Source: Polaromonas sp. JS666
Lineage (GTDB): Bacteria > Pseudomonadota > Gammaproteobacteria > Burkholderiales > Burkholderiaceae_C
Direction: 5' to 3'
Length of the DNA: 64,000 nt
Assembly (NCBI RefSeq): GCF_900103405.1
Contig: NZ_FNHX01000002.1
Span: 686,496-750,495 of the forward strand
Shown one piece after another: positions 34,451 through 43,055 of the stretch. The notes under the pieces were generated by a model. It saw only the letters and a list, made by a program, of their open reading frames with translations. It was not told the origin of the DNA and made no database searches. The translations under genes and the position numbers were made by a program. Position 1 is the stretch's first letter. Every line of letters begins with the position of its first letter.

Positions 34451-36751
34451 ATGCCCATGTCCACGCACCTGCATTCCAGCCCCCTTCGCCTCTCGCTGCT
34501 GGCCAGCGCCCTGTGGATGGCCTGCGCCACGCAGGCCTTTGCACAAGGCTTGCCGGCCAACGCCCTGCCCACAGGCTGGAACGTCACGTCAGGCAGCGCG
34601 ACCTTCGCGCAGAGCGGCAACACGCTCACCATCCACCAGACCAGCCAGCAGGCTATTGCCAATTTTTCGAGCTTCAATGTGGGCTCGGCCGCGCTGGTCG
34701 ACCTGCGCCAGTTGAACAGTTCGGCGGCCCTGCTGGCCAGGGTCAACGGCGGCGACCCTTCCCAGATTCTTGGCGGCATCCGGGCCGACGGCGCCCTGTG
34801 GCTGATCAACCAGGCCGGCATCATGGTGGGACCGGGCGCGCGCATTGACGTGGCGCGGTTTATCGCCAGTTCTCTGAACGTGAGCGACAGCGACTTCCTG
34901 GCCGGCCGCATGAACTTCAAGGGCACGGGCACGCCGGGCGATGTGCGCAATGCCGGCACCATTAACACGGCCAGCGGCGGCAGTATTTACCTGGTAGGCG
35001 CTAACGTCGCCAACACCGGCAGCCTGAACGCGCCCCAGGGCGAGGTGCTGCTGGCAGCGGGCCAAACCGTGCAGATGGTGGACACCGCGACGCCCGGCGT
35101 TTCCGTTGCCATCACCGGCACGCCGGGCGAGGCCCGGAACATAGGCCAGATCACGGCCGAAGCCGGGCGCATAGGCCTGGCCGCGGGCCTGGTGAGCAAC
35201 AGCGGCACGATCAGCGCCTCCAGCGCGGTGCGCGAGGGAGGCCGGATTTTCCTGCGCGCTTCGGGCGATGTCAGGACCTCGGCGACCTCCAGCATCAGCG
35301 CCAACGGCACGACGGGCGGCAACATCGTGCTGATCGCCGAGAACGCGGCCTCCATTGACGGCCAGGTGTCGGCCACGGGCAGCACGGGCCGCGGCGGCTA
35401 TGTCGATACCTCGGGCCATCGTTCACTCGACGTGGTGAACGTGCCGACGGTCGGCCAGGGCGGCGAATGGCATATCGACCCCTTCGACATCGAGATCGTG
35501 GCCGCCGGGCCGGATGGCGGCGTCATGGGCACCAATGCCATTGTGTCCAATGAGACCGGTGCCCATATCAGCGCGGCGACCATTGTTGCCCAGCTTGATG
35601 CCGGCACGAATGTGAGCATCACCACGGGCACGGGCAACCCTGCCATGGACATGGTGCACGGCGACATCACGGTGTCGGCCGCCATCACCAAGAGCGCCGG
35701 GGGCGATGCGGCGCTGACGCTGAACGCCAACAACAACATCGTCATCAATGCGCCCATCACCAGCAGCTCAAACAAGCTGGCTCTGAACCTGAACAGCAAC
35801 TACCTGAACAACTACCCGGCCGACAACCACGCGGTGCAGCTCAATGCCGACCTGGCGCTGAACGGCGGCGCGCTCACGGTGTCGCAAAGCGGGGGCAGTG
35901 GCAACGGCACGCTCAATATCGCGGGCGGCACGACAACGCTGGCGGGCGGCTCGGCCATCAACGCCGCGGGCGTGAATGTGCAGGCCGGCGGCACGCTGGC
36001 CGGTACCGGCACCCTGGCGCTGGGCGGCACCGGGACGCTGCTGAACAACGGCACCGTGTCACCGGGCACGGCAGGATCCGCCGGCACGCTGTTTGTCCAG
36101 GGCAAGTACACGCAGGGCAGCACCGGGGTGCTGAACATCAGACTGGCGGGCACCGACAGCTTTGACAGGCTCGTCATCAGCAGCACCGCCAGCCTGAACG
36201 GCAGGCTCAACGTCCGCGGGCTCAACGGCTTTGTGCCGCCTGCCGATTCGATTTACAATTTTCTGACGGCAACGGGTTCGGGCAGCGGCAGTTTCAGTAC
36301 GGTCGATGCACCCAACATCACCTCCAGCTCCGGCACGGCGAGCCTGGTCCTCAGCTACCCCGGCACAGGCACTACCGTTGCCCGCATCACGACAACCGCT
36401 TCCTCCGCGAACATCTGCTCGATCGCGCCGAATTCAGTGCTCTGCCAGGTGCTGTCGGCCGCCGTCCCCGTCGCGGTCGCAATCCAGCCTGCCACCACGG
36501 CCGTCACCACGGCCTTGGACTCCAGCATCAGACCGCTCGCTACCGGCGCAGCACTGTTTTTTACCCCGCCGCCTAGCGACTCCAGCCCCGAGCAGGTCGC
36601 CGCGATGCCGGTCTCCGTTCCAGCGGCCGGCAGCGCGGCAACACAAGAGGACAAGGACAAGCTGGCTCCCGACAAAAAGGACGACAAGTCGGCGGAAGTC
36701 AAAACGACCGTCGCCAAAAACGAGCCGTCCAAAAAAATGTATTGCAATTAA
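34451..36751 (+). CDS. TpsA: filamentous-haemagglutinin-type secreted exoprotein
   Basis: 766 residues, short for the family. A signal peptide (about 1-32, ending AFA) precedes the TPS domain: GNTLTIHQTSQQAIANFSSF, VNGGDPSQILGGI and LWLINQAGIMVGPGARID. The middle is a Gly/Asn-rich beta-helix, and GGYVDTSGHRSLDV is a common linker. A second half contains GG-LAGTGTLALGG-type repeats resembling autotransporter passenger repeats. Near the C-terminus a Cys pair (ICSIAPNSVLC) precedes a Lys-rich end with a last Cys in MYCN. It is probably a surface or secreted adhesin; the target is unknown. Confidence 0.93.
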   Translation: MPMSTHLHSSPLRLSLLASALWMACATQAFAQGLPANALPTGWNVTSGSATFAQSGNTLTIHQTSQQAIANFSSFNVGSAALVDLRQLNSSAALLARVNGGDPSQILGGIRADGALWLINQAGIMVGPGARIDVARFIASSLNVSDSDFLAGRMNFKGTGTPGDVRNAGTINTASGGSIYLVGANVANTGSLNAPQGEVLLAAGQTVQMVDTATPGVSVAITGTPGEARNIGQITAEAGRIGLAAGLVSNSGTISASSAVREGGRIFLRASGDVRTSATSSISANGTTGGNIVLIAENAASIDGQVSATGSTGRGGYVDTSGHRSLDVVNVPTVGQGGEWHIDPFDIEIVAAGPDGGVMGTNAIVSNETGAHISAATIVAQLDAGTNVSITTGTGNPAMDMVHGDITVSAAITKSAGGDAALTLNANNNIVINAPITSSSNKLALNLNSNYLNNYPADNHAVQLNADLALNGGALTVSQSGGSGNGTLNIAGGTTTLAGGSAINAAGVNVQAGGTLAGTGTLALGGTGTLLNNGTVSPGTAGSAGTLFVQGKYTQGSTGVLNIRLAGTDSFDRLVISSTASLNGRLNVRGLNGFVPPADSIYNFLTATGSGSGSFSTVDAPNITSSSGTASLVLSYPGTGTTVARITTTASSANICSIAPNSVLCQVLSAAVPVAVAIQPATTAVTTALDSSIRPLATGAALFFTPPPSDSSPEQVAAMPVSVPAAGSAATQEDKDKLAPDKKDDKSAEVKTTVAKNEPSKKMYCN

Positions 36752-36762
36752 AGGCGCATGAC

Positions 36763-37218
36763 ATGAAGCAGCCAACTTTTTTCACCCGCCTGCTCCCCGC
36801 ATTGGCACTGGCCCTGCTGGCACTGGCCCCGCTGGCGCAGGCCCAGGTGGTGGGCACCGTCACCAAGGTCTCGGGCCTGATGGTGGCCAAGAGCACCGAG
36901 GGCCGCAGCCGGGTGCTGGCCGAGAACTCGCCGCTGCGCCAGGGCGACACCATCAGCACCGGGCGCAATACCTTCGGCCGCCTGGAGTTTGTGGATGGCG
37001 CGGCCATGGTGCTGCAGCCCGAGTCTCTGCTGGTGCTGACGCACTACCGCTACGACGCGGGCAAGCCCGAACTCGACAAGGTGAAGCTGGAATTGACGCA
37101 AGGCGGCTTCAGCAGCACGGCCGGCGCATTGGGTAAACGCAGCCCCGACGCCACCGCGATCACCACGCCCGCGGGCAATCTGCAGGGCAGCGCCAGCATG
37201 GAGGTTTCGCTCAGGTAG
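36763..37218 (+). CDS. Small secreted FecR-domain protein
   Basis: 151 residues from ATG 36763, with AAAGG upstream; the ORF extends to a TTG that overlaps the end of the TpsA gene. The signal peptide ends in AQAQ at about 28. The rest is one FecR domain: VVGTVTKVSGLMVAKSTEG, LRQGDTISTGRNTFGRLEFVDGAAMVLQP, SGF-like beta pieces and ITTPAGNLQG. It lacks the membrane helix and sensor tail of TonB-linked FecR, so it should be a periplasmic or secreted binding module. Its place right after TpsA suggests a link with that protein. Confidence 0.82.
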   Translation: MKQPTFFTRLLPALALALLALAPLAQAQVVGTVTKVSGLMVAKSTEGRSRVLAENSPLRQGDTISTGRNTFGRLEFVDGAAMVLQPESLLVLTHYRYDAGKPELDKVKLELTQGGFSSTAGALGKRSPDATAITTPAGNLQGSASMEVSLR

Positions 37219-37270
37219 CTATAAGGCCGCCCGAGCAACTTCTTCGACAACCCACATCGCAGGAAACCCC

Positions 37271-37612
37271 ATGAAAAAATTCACGTCGATTTCGCTGGCC
37301 TTGCTGGCCGCGCTGGCCTCCACCGCGGCCCTGGCGCAGAACACTCCGGTCATACCCTCTCCCACCGGCGCGCGCGCGCCGGGGCTGTATGTGGCCGTGC
37401 TGGACGGTTTGATCAAGGTCACCAACCCGGCCGGCACCACGAATTTCGCGGCCGGCCAGTTTGGCTACACCGCCTCGCCTATGCAGGTGCCTGCCATGGT
37501 GCCGAAAAACCCGGGGCTCCCATTCACGCTGCCGCCGGCGTTCAACCAGCCGACCTCGCCCACCGGCTCGTCGACCGGTGCCAGGCCCGCAGTGGATTGC
37601 ATCGTGCGCTAA
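37271..37612 (+). CDS. Small secreted protein with FecR-tail-like sequence
   Basis: 113 residues with its own RBS (GCAGGAAA) and signal peptide (about 1-23, ending LAQ). The mature part, PGLYVAVLDGLIKVTNPAGTTNFAAGQFGY, resembles the end of larger FecR-domain proteins (typically TYVSVxDGxIxVxNxxGxxxxxAGQ). The final third is Pro-rich with a single Cys near the end. So it could be the second half of a split FecR-type protein that gained its own export signal. It is followed by a good terminator that closes the TPS transcript. Confidence 0.75.
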   Translation: MKKFTSISLALLAALASTAALAQNTPVIPSPTGARAPGLYVAVLDGLIKVTNPAGTTNFAAGQFGYTASPMQVPAMVPKNPGLPFTLPPAFNQPTSPTGSSTGARPAVDCIVR

Positions 37613-37670
37613 ACCCCGGATACCGCGCCCGGCAAGGCTGGAGCCCGGTTTATCTTCGCGGCAGCTTGAA

Positions 37671-37702
37671 AGCCCCTGTTCTTGCGAACCAGGGGCTTTT
37701 TT
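37671..37702 (+). terminator. Terminator of the TPS locus
   Basis: AGCCCCTG (37671-37678) pairs with CAGGGGCT (37690-37697), followed by a run of six T. Confidence 0.88.
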
Positions 37703-37828
37703 ATGCCCTCGCGCAGCAACGGCTACTAACAATGAATACCTTGGTCGTACCCGGGGAAGCCCTGCCCTGGCGGCGTTGCGTATTCAGGGCCTTTGCCTAA
37801 GAATGGACCCGAACAACGGGAGGTTCTG

Positions 37829-38719
37829 ATGAAGACACCATTTCTAGGACTGTTGCCGGCCACCTTCGCCTTGTTGGCCCTGGCCATACCGCAGTGGGCC
37901 CAAGCCCAGGCCACACTGGAGAAAATCAAGAGCCGCGGGCAGATCAATGTGGGCTACCGCGCACTTGCCGCGCCCTTCTCGTTTCACCAGACGCCGGAAA
38001 AGCCGATGGGTTACAGCATCGATTTCTGCAAGCCCATGATTGAGAGCCTGCGCCAGGCCGCCGGCAACAAAAACCTGCCGGTGCGCTACATCGCGACCGA
38101 AGTGGACGTTCGCGTGCGCCTGCTGGCCGAGGGCAGCGTGGACCTGCTCTGCGAGAACGTGACCGACACGCCGGAGCGGCGCGCGCGCATGGATTTTTCC
38201 ACGCCGATTTTTGTCGACGCCATCCAGGTCGCCGTGCGCAACAAGGACATGATCAGCACGCTGGAGCAGCTCAAGGGCAAAAGCATTGTCGGCATAGACG
38301 GCAGCACCGTGGTGCCGGCCCTTGACCGCTATGCGCAATCGCACGCGCTGAGTTGGCAGCACGCCAAGGCCGTGAACCCCGACGCCGCGCTGGGGCAGTT
38401 GCAGCTGGGCTGGGCGGCCGGTTATGCGCGCGACGGCGTGATGCTGGCGGCACAGCTCGCAAGCCTGCCCGACGCGGGCAACTACACCATACTGCCGGAG
38501 CGCCTGTCGGTGGAGACCATCGCCATCGGCTACCGCAAGGGCGATGCCGCCATGGGCGCGCTGGTCAATGCCTCCATCAAGGAGTCCATGCGCAGCGGCG
38601 CCGCCCAGGGCTGGTACGAGCAGTGGTTTTTAAAGCCGGCCAAGCCCGGCGGCAAGCCGCTGTTCACGGCCATGCCGGCGGAGATGAAAACGCTGATAGA
38701 CGCCGCCAAGGCGAACTGA
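37829..38719 (+). CDS. Amino acid ABC transporter substrate-binding protein (GltI-like, family 3)
   Basis: 296 residues from ATG 37829 with a GGGAGG RBS. Signal peptide about 1-30. Binding-protein motifs: RGQINVGYRALAAPFSFHQ, GYSIDFCKPMIESL, VDLLCENVTDTPERRARMDFSTPIF and GKSIVGIDGSTV. The Thr/Arg of DTPERR matches glutamate/aspartate binding proteins, so an acidic amino acid ligand is the best guess. No permease or ATPase gene is adjacent, so it must share partners elsewhere. It lies after the TPS terminator, in its own transcript. Confidence 0.9.
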   Translation: MKTPFLGLLPATFALLALAIPQWAQAQATLEKIKSRGQINVGYRALAAPFSFHQTPEKPMGYSIDFCKPMIESLRQAAGNKNLPVRYIATEVDVRVRLLAEGSVDLLCENVTDTPERRARMDFSTPIFVDAIQVAVRNKDMISTLEQLKGKSIVGIDGSTVVPALDRYAQSHALSWQHAKAVNPDAALGQLQLGWAAGYARDGVMLAAQLASLPDAGNYTILPERLSVETIAIGYRKGDAAMGALVNASIKESMRSGAAQGWYEQWFLKPAKPGGKPLFTAMPAEMKTLIDAAKAN

Positions 38720-38747
38720 GCGGGGCCCTTCGCAGAAGGCCCCTGGC

Positions 38748-39620
38748 TCAGGCGCCGGCAGGCGGCGGGGCGTCCTCGGGCGTGATGAAGGAGTCTTCCC
38801 AGGCCACCGCGAACTGGTGGTCGACGTTGTCGTGAACAATGCCGGAGCCGGTGCTCAACGGGTCAAAGTTGGTAAAACGTATCTTGCGGTTGCGCTCCAG
38901 CTTGGCGCGCAGGCTGCTGCGAGCCGCGGCTATGGCGGCCAGATCCACCTGGTTCCCCTTTTGCACAGCTTCCACATGCGGCACCTCGGCGACCAGGGCG
39001 CCGCCGTCGGCCGCGCGCATGGTGTCGGGTACAGTGGCCAGGGCGTCGGCCTCGGCCTCCAGCGGCAAGGCCATGGGCGGCTCGCCGAGCACGGCCGGTG
39101 AGGACGGCGCCTCGTCGTCCGACAAATCGATTTCACCGAGAAAGGCGGCGCGCACGGCTTCCAGCGTGGGAAGGTTGCTGGCGCGCACCACGGCGTAGGC
39201 AATGCCACATTCGGCAAACAGTTTTCGCTTGAGGTCGCGGCTGCTGGCCCTCAGGCCCTGGGGGCCGGGAACGTCCAGGCAGCCGATGACGGTGCCGTCG
39301 GCGGCGCAGACCGTGAAGCTGCAATAGACGTTTTTGAGCAGCTCGAAGGAGCGCTGGCCTTCGGCCTCGTTGCGCGGCGAGACAAAACGGATGACCGGGA
39401 CCTTGACCACCACGTGGTGGTCGAAAAACGCGCGTTGCAGCCAATGCCAGACTTCCTGCTCGGCATCGAGCAGCAAAGGCCTGGGCTGAAGGTGCCACTG
39501 CGCGGGAATACGCCTTTTTTTGCGGGCGGCGCGCGCCAGCCAGCCGTGGTGGCATGCCGCCCCTGTTGCCATCCCTGACACCGCCGTCGCCGTCAGTGCC
39601 AACACAAAAACATCAAACAT
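38748..39620 (-). CDS. DUF2726-domain protein with N-terminal membrane helix
   Basis: 290 residues. Residues 1-22 are hydrophobic and could anchor the protein, followed by the basic stretch RAARKKRR. The region PRPLLLDAEQEVWHWLQRAF through AAFLGEID (about 45-165) fits the DUF2726 pattern, whose fold is thought to resemble nucleases of the PD-(D/E)XK group; I infer this from the shape, not from a search. The remainder is low complexity until ILRTSLRAKLERNRKIRF. It stands alone, convergent with the binding protein gene upstream. No function is assigned. Confidence 0.7.
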   Translation of the reverse strand: MFDVFVLALTATAVSGMATGAACHHGWLARAARKKRRIPAQWHLQPRPLLLDAEQEVWHWLQRAFFDHHVVVKVPVIRFVSPRNEAEGQRSFELLKNVYCSFTVCAADGTVIGCLDVPGPQGLRASSRDLKRKLFAECGIAYAVVRASNLPTLEAVRAAFLGEIDLSDDEAPSSPAVLGEPPMALPLEAEADALATVPDTMRAADGGALVAEVPHVEAVQKGNQVDLAAIAAARSSLRAKLERNRKIRFTNFDPLSTGSGIVHDNVDHQFAVAWEDSFITPEDAPPPAGA

Positions 39621-39793
39621 GTGTGCCTTAACTTTTTTTCAGTTTAAACACAGCACCCTTGAAGTTACAACCATTTACGTACTTGGGTGTTGTTGCGGCG
39701 TCTCACCTCTCGTCAGCCTGCGGTAAGTGGTCACTTATATCGCACAACAGCATCTAAAAGCAGCAAAACCGCCACAGCGTCCAGAACACAGGA

Positions 39794-41149
39794 TTACAAC
39801 TCAGGCGAGTCGGCTTCCGGCAACAGGCTGGCCAGCACTTTGTCGATGCGCTTGCCGTCCAGGTCCAGCACTTCGAAGCGCCAGCCCGCGCATTCGACGA
39901 TTTCCGCCGTCTTCAGCAAGCGGCCCGAAACGCTTTGCAGCAGGCCGGCGACCGTGTTGTAGCGGCCCTTGCCTTCTTCGGGCAGCTCCTTGATGTCCAG
40001 CCTGGCCTTGAGTTCGGCCACCGGCATGACGCCGTCGATCAGCCAGCTGCCGTCCTCGCGCTCGGTGGCCCAGGCGTCCACCTGGGCGCCGGGTTGCAGC
40101 TCGCCGGTGATGGCTTCCAGCATGTCCATGGGCGTCATCAGGCCCTGCACCACGCCGTATTCGTCGACCACAAACACCATGCGGGTGGAGCGCGCGCGGA
40201 ACTGCTCCAGCAGCTCCATGCCCGTGAGCGTTTCCGGCACAAAGACGGCCGGCACCGCGTAAGCGCCTATGCGGTCGGCCACCGAGGGCACGGCGCCCGG
40301 GCCCTGGCCTGGTTCCCGGCTGGAAGACGCGGACTGGATCTGGCCGCGCAGCGCGAGCAGCTTGGCGACGTTGACCACGCCCACCACGTCGTCCAGGCTG
40401 CCGCGGCACACCGGGTACCAGGAATGGCCGGTGGCGCCGGCCTTGTCAATGGCCTGGGCCACGGTGTCCGAGGCGTCCAGCCACTCGATGTCGGAGCGCG
40501 GCAGCATCAGCGAGGTCAGCAGCCGGTCGTCGAGCAGGAACACGTTCTGCACCATCTGGTGTTCGTGCTCCTCGATCAGGCCGGCATCCACGCCCTCTTC
40601 CAGGCTGGCGGCGATTTCTTCCTCGGTCACGGCGCGGCCGGCGGTGTTGTCGATGCGCAGCAGCTTGAGCACCGCCAGCGTGCTGATGGACAGCAGCTTG
40701 ACAAAAGGCTTGGCGCCCGTCGCCACCCACATCATGGGCCGCGACACCAGGCGCGCGACGGTTTCCGGGTAAAGCTGGCCTATGCGCTTGGGCACCAGTT
40801 CGCCGAAAACAATGGTGATGAAGGTGATGACGGTCACCACCAGCGCGGTGGCGGTGATCTGGGAGGCGCGCTCCGGCGCGCCGAAAGTCTGTATCCAGGC
40901 CGCCAGGCCGTCGCTGAAGGCGGCCTCGCCGATGATGCCGTTGAGCATGCCGATGGAGGTGATACCCACCTGCACCGACGAAAGAAACTGCGTGGGGTTG
41001 TCCAGCAGGCCCAGCGCGGACTGCGCGCCCTTGTCACCGGACTCCCCCATGGCCGTGAGCCTGGCCTTGCGGCTGGAGGCGAGGGCCATTTCCGACATGG
41101 CAAACACGCCGTTGAGCAGCGTCAAAAAAGCAATCAGCAGAAAGTCCAT
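39794..41149 (-). CDS. HlyC/CorC (CNNM) family transporter-associated protein with CBS domains
   Basis: 451 residues from ATG 41149. The N-terminal CNNM/DUF21 domain has three or four membrane segments (MDFLLIAFLTLLNGVFAMSEMALASS). It is followed by a CBS pair (LMLPRSDIEWLDASDTVAQAI and VFVPETLTGMELLEQFRARS) and a C-terminal CorC_HlyC domain (DGVMPVAELKARLDIKELP). Proteins of this group affect Mg/Co handling. The older name haemolysin is historical. The gene is divergent from apaH with 23 bp between starts. Confidence 0.93.
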   Translation of the reverse strand: MDFLLIAFLTLLNGVFAMSEMALASSRKARLTAMGESGDKGAQSALGLLDNPTQFLSSVQVGITSIGMLNGIIGEAAFSDGLAAWIQTFGAPERASQITATALVVTVITFITIVFGELVPKRIGQLYPETVARLVSRPMMWVATGAKPFVKLLSISTLAVLKLLRIDNTAGRAVTEEEIAASLEEGVDAGLIEEHEHQMVQNVFLLDDRLLTSLMLPRSDIEWLDASDTVAQAIDKAGATGHSWYPVCRGSLDDVVGVVNVAKLLALRGQIQSASSSREPGQGPGAVPSVADRIGAYAVPAVFVPETLTGMELLEQFRARSTRMVFVVDEYGVVQGLMTPMDMLEAITGELQPGAQVDAWATEREDGSWLIDGVMPVAELKARLDIKELPEEGKGRYNTVAGLLQSVSGRLLKTAEIVECAGWRFEVLDLDGKRIDKVLASLLPEADSPEL

Positions 41150-41172
41150 GAGGCCTGGCGCAAAATAAACAC

Positions 41173-42036
41173 ATGTCAATGTACTGTATCGGCGACCTGC
41201 AGGGTTGCGACGCGCCCCTGGGGCGGCTGCTGGAGAAGCTGGATTTTTCGCCCAGCCGCGACACCCTTTACATCCTCGGCGACCTGGTCAATCGCGGCCC
41301 CGAGTCGCTCAAGGTGCTGCGCCGCCTGGCGGCCTTGGGCGATGCCGCGCAATGCCTGCTGGGCAACCACGACCTGCACCTGCTCGCGCTGTGGCAGGGC
41401 GCGCGCAAGCCGGGCCGCCACGACACCATGCAGGAGATCCTGCAGGCCGGCGACGCCGGCACGCTGCTCGACTGGCTGCGGCATCGCGCCATGGCGCTGC
41501 AGCGCCACGGCTGGCTGATGGTGCATGCGGGCGTGCTGCCGCAATGGACGGTGGCGCAAACCATGGCGCTGGCGGCCGAGGTGGAGCAGGTGCTGCGCGG
41601 CGGCGACCTCAAGGATTTTTTCAGCACCATGTACGGCAACACGCCGGAGCGCTGGAGCGACGGCCTGCAGGGTGCCGACCGGCTGCGCGTGGTGGTGAAC
41701 GCGCTCACGCGCCTGCGCTTTTGCACGCCCGAAGGCGTGATGGAGTTTGACAGCACCGAAGGCGCCGATGGCGCGCCCGCCGGCTACCTGCCGTGGTTTG
41801 AGGTACCCGGGCGCAAGACCGCCGGCACGCCGCTGGCCTTCGGCCACTGGTCCACCCTGGCCAAGGACGGCGCCGCGCCGCGCCTGCGCAACAACACTTT
41901 GCCGCTGGACACCGGCTGCGTCTGGGGCGGCTGCCTCACGGCGGCCAGACTGGGGGCGCAGGCCGGAACATTCGAGCTGATCGCCGTACCCTGCGAACAG
42001 GCGCAAAAACCCGGCAAGGCCGGCAAATCAGGCTGA
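41173..42036 (+). CDS. apaH: Bis(5'-nucleosyl)-tetraphosphatase, symmetrical
   Basis: 287 residues. ApaH cleaves Ap4A into two ADP. The metallophosphatase motifs are present: YCIGDLQGC, LGDLVNRGPES, LLGNHDLHLL, and the later VHAGVLP and FGHWS. Start at 41173 or at the second Met (41179). Its end overlaps the convergent brkB/yihY gene by 9 bp. It is divergent from the CorC-type gene. Length and motif order match the family. Confidence 0.96.
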   Translation: MSMYCIGDLQGCDAPLGRLLEKLDFSPSRDTLYILGDLVNRGPESLKVLRRLAALGDAAQCLLGNHDLHLLALWQGARKPGRHDTMQEILQAGDAGTLLDWLRHRAMALQRHGWLMVHAGVLPQWTVAQTMALAAEVEQVLRGGDLKDFFSTMYGNTPERWSDGLQGADRLRVVVNALTRLRFCTPEGVMEFDSTEGADGAPAGYLPWFEVPGRKTAGTPLAFGHWSTLAKDGAAPRLRNNTLPLDTGCVWGGCLTAARLGAQAGTFELIAVPCEQAQKPGKAGKSG

Positions 42037-42957
42037 GGCGGGCCGGCCCCGGCCGGCCTCGTCGGCCCAGGCACGCGCCACGCTGGCGGACAGCAGCAGC
42101 ACGGCCGACGAAAAATAAATCCACATCAGGATCACCACCAGCGAGCCGGCCGCGCCATAGGCCGACACCACGGCGGCGGTGGAGAGGTAAAAGGCCATCA
42201 GGTGCTTGCCGACCGCAAAGAGGATGGCCCCCGCGGCTGACCCCATCACCAGATAGCGTAAAGCGGGTTTGGGGCCCACGCTCATCTTCATGAGGGCCAC
42301 AAACAATGCAACGCAAAAACCGAAAGACACGAGCTCGTTGAGCACCCAGGCGAGTTTTTCGACCGGCAGGTAGCTGCCCGCCCAGCCCGACAGCAGGCTT
42401 AAAAAGGTCGAAATCGCCAGCGAGACCAGCAGCAGGAAACCAAACGCCAGGATGTAGGCCACCCCGCGCAGGCGCAGGGATGCGCTGTGCCACCACTTCT
42501 GCTGCGGCACTTCGCCGCTGCCTTGCCGCCACAGGCGCTCAAACGCATCCTGCAACTCCGCGAACACGCCCGTCGCCCCCGACAGGAGCAGCGCAAAGGC
42601 AAACAGCGAAGCCGTGATGCCCTCGGAAGGCGCTTGCGCGCTGGACAGCGCCTGCTGCACCACCTGGGCGCCCTGCGCCCCTATGACGCTGCGGATCTGG
42701 TCGACCAGGCTGGTTTCGAGGTAGGCGCGGTCCAGCCACCAGCCCAGCACGGCGACCAGCAGCACCAGCAGCGGTGCCAGGCTCAGGATGCCGTAAAAAG
42801 ACATGGCCGCGCTCATGCGCATGCCGCCGGCCTCAATCCAGTGGTCGACGGCGCGCCACAAGGGGCGGAAGATTTTCAGGACTTGAGGGGAGAGCGCGGC
42901 AAACCCGAAAGCCGCCGGCGAAGAGGGCTTCAGGTCGGGATCGGAATTCGCCATCAT
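42028..42957 (-). CDS. YihY/BrkB family inner-membrane protein
   Basis: 309 residues from ATG 42957 (42954 also possible). About six membrane segments: AAMSFYGILSLAPLLVLLVAVLGW, TASLFAFALLLSGATGVFAEL, VAYILAFGFLLLVSLAI, LVSFGFCVALFVALM, AAGAILFAVGKHLMAFYL and GSLVVILMWIYFSSAVLLL. The family was once called ribonuclease BN in error; its function is unclear. The 3' end overlaps apaH by 9 bp on the other strand. The early Asp-rich tail is cytoplasmic by position. Confidence 0.92.
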   Translation of the reverse strand: MMANSDPDLKPSSPAAFGFAALSPQVLKIFRPLWRAVDHWIEAGGMRMSAAMSFYGILSLAPLLVLLVAVLGWWLDRAYLETSLVDQIRSVIGAQGAQVVQQALSSAQAPSEGITASLFAFALLLSGATGVFAELQDAFERLWRQGSGEVPQQKWWHSASLRLRGVAYILAFGFLLLVSLAISTFLSLLSGWAGSYLPVEKLAWVLNELVSFGFCVALFVALMKMSVGPKPALRYLVMGSAAGAILFAVGKHLMAFYLSTAAVVSAYGAAGSLVVILMWIYFSSAVLLLSASVARAWADEAGRGRPASA

Positions 42958-43055
42958 GGGGACAGCGTAAAAGGCGGTACGCGCGGCCCGCACCGGACAG
43001 CCCCTCTAGCCGCCGTAGGCTTGGACCGACGGCGGGGCGGTTTTGAAGCCGCGGT

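Noticed and set aside
37271..37612. Direct fusion of the two FecR-like genes broken by a frameshift
   Set aside because: The second gene has its own RBS and signal peptide, so it was kept as a separate gene.
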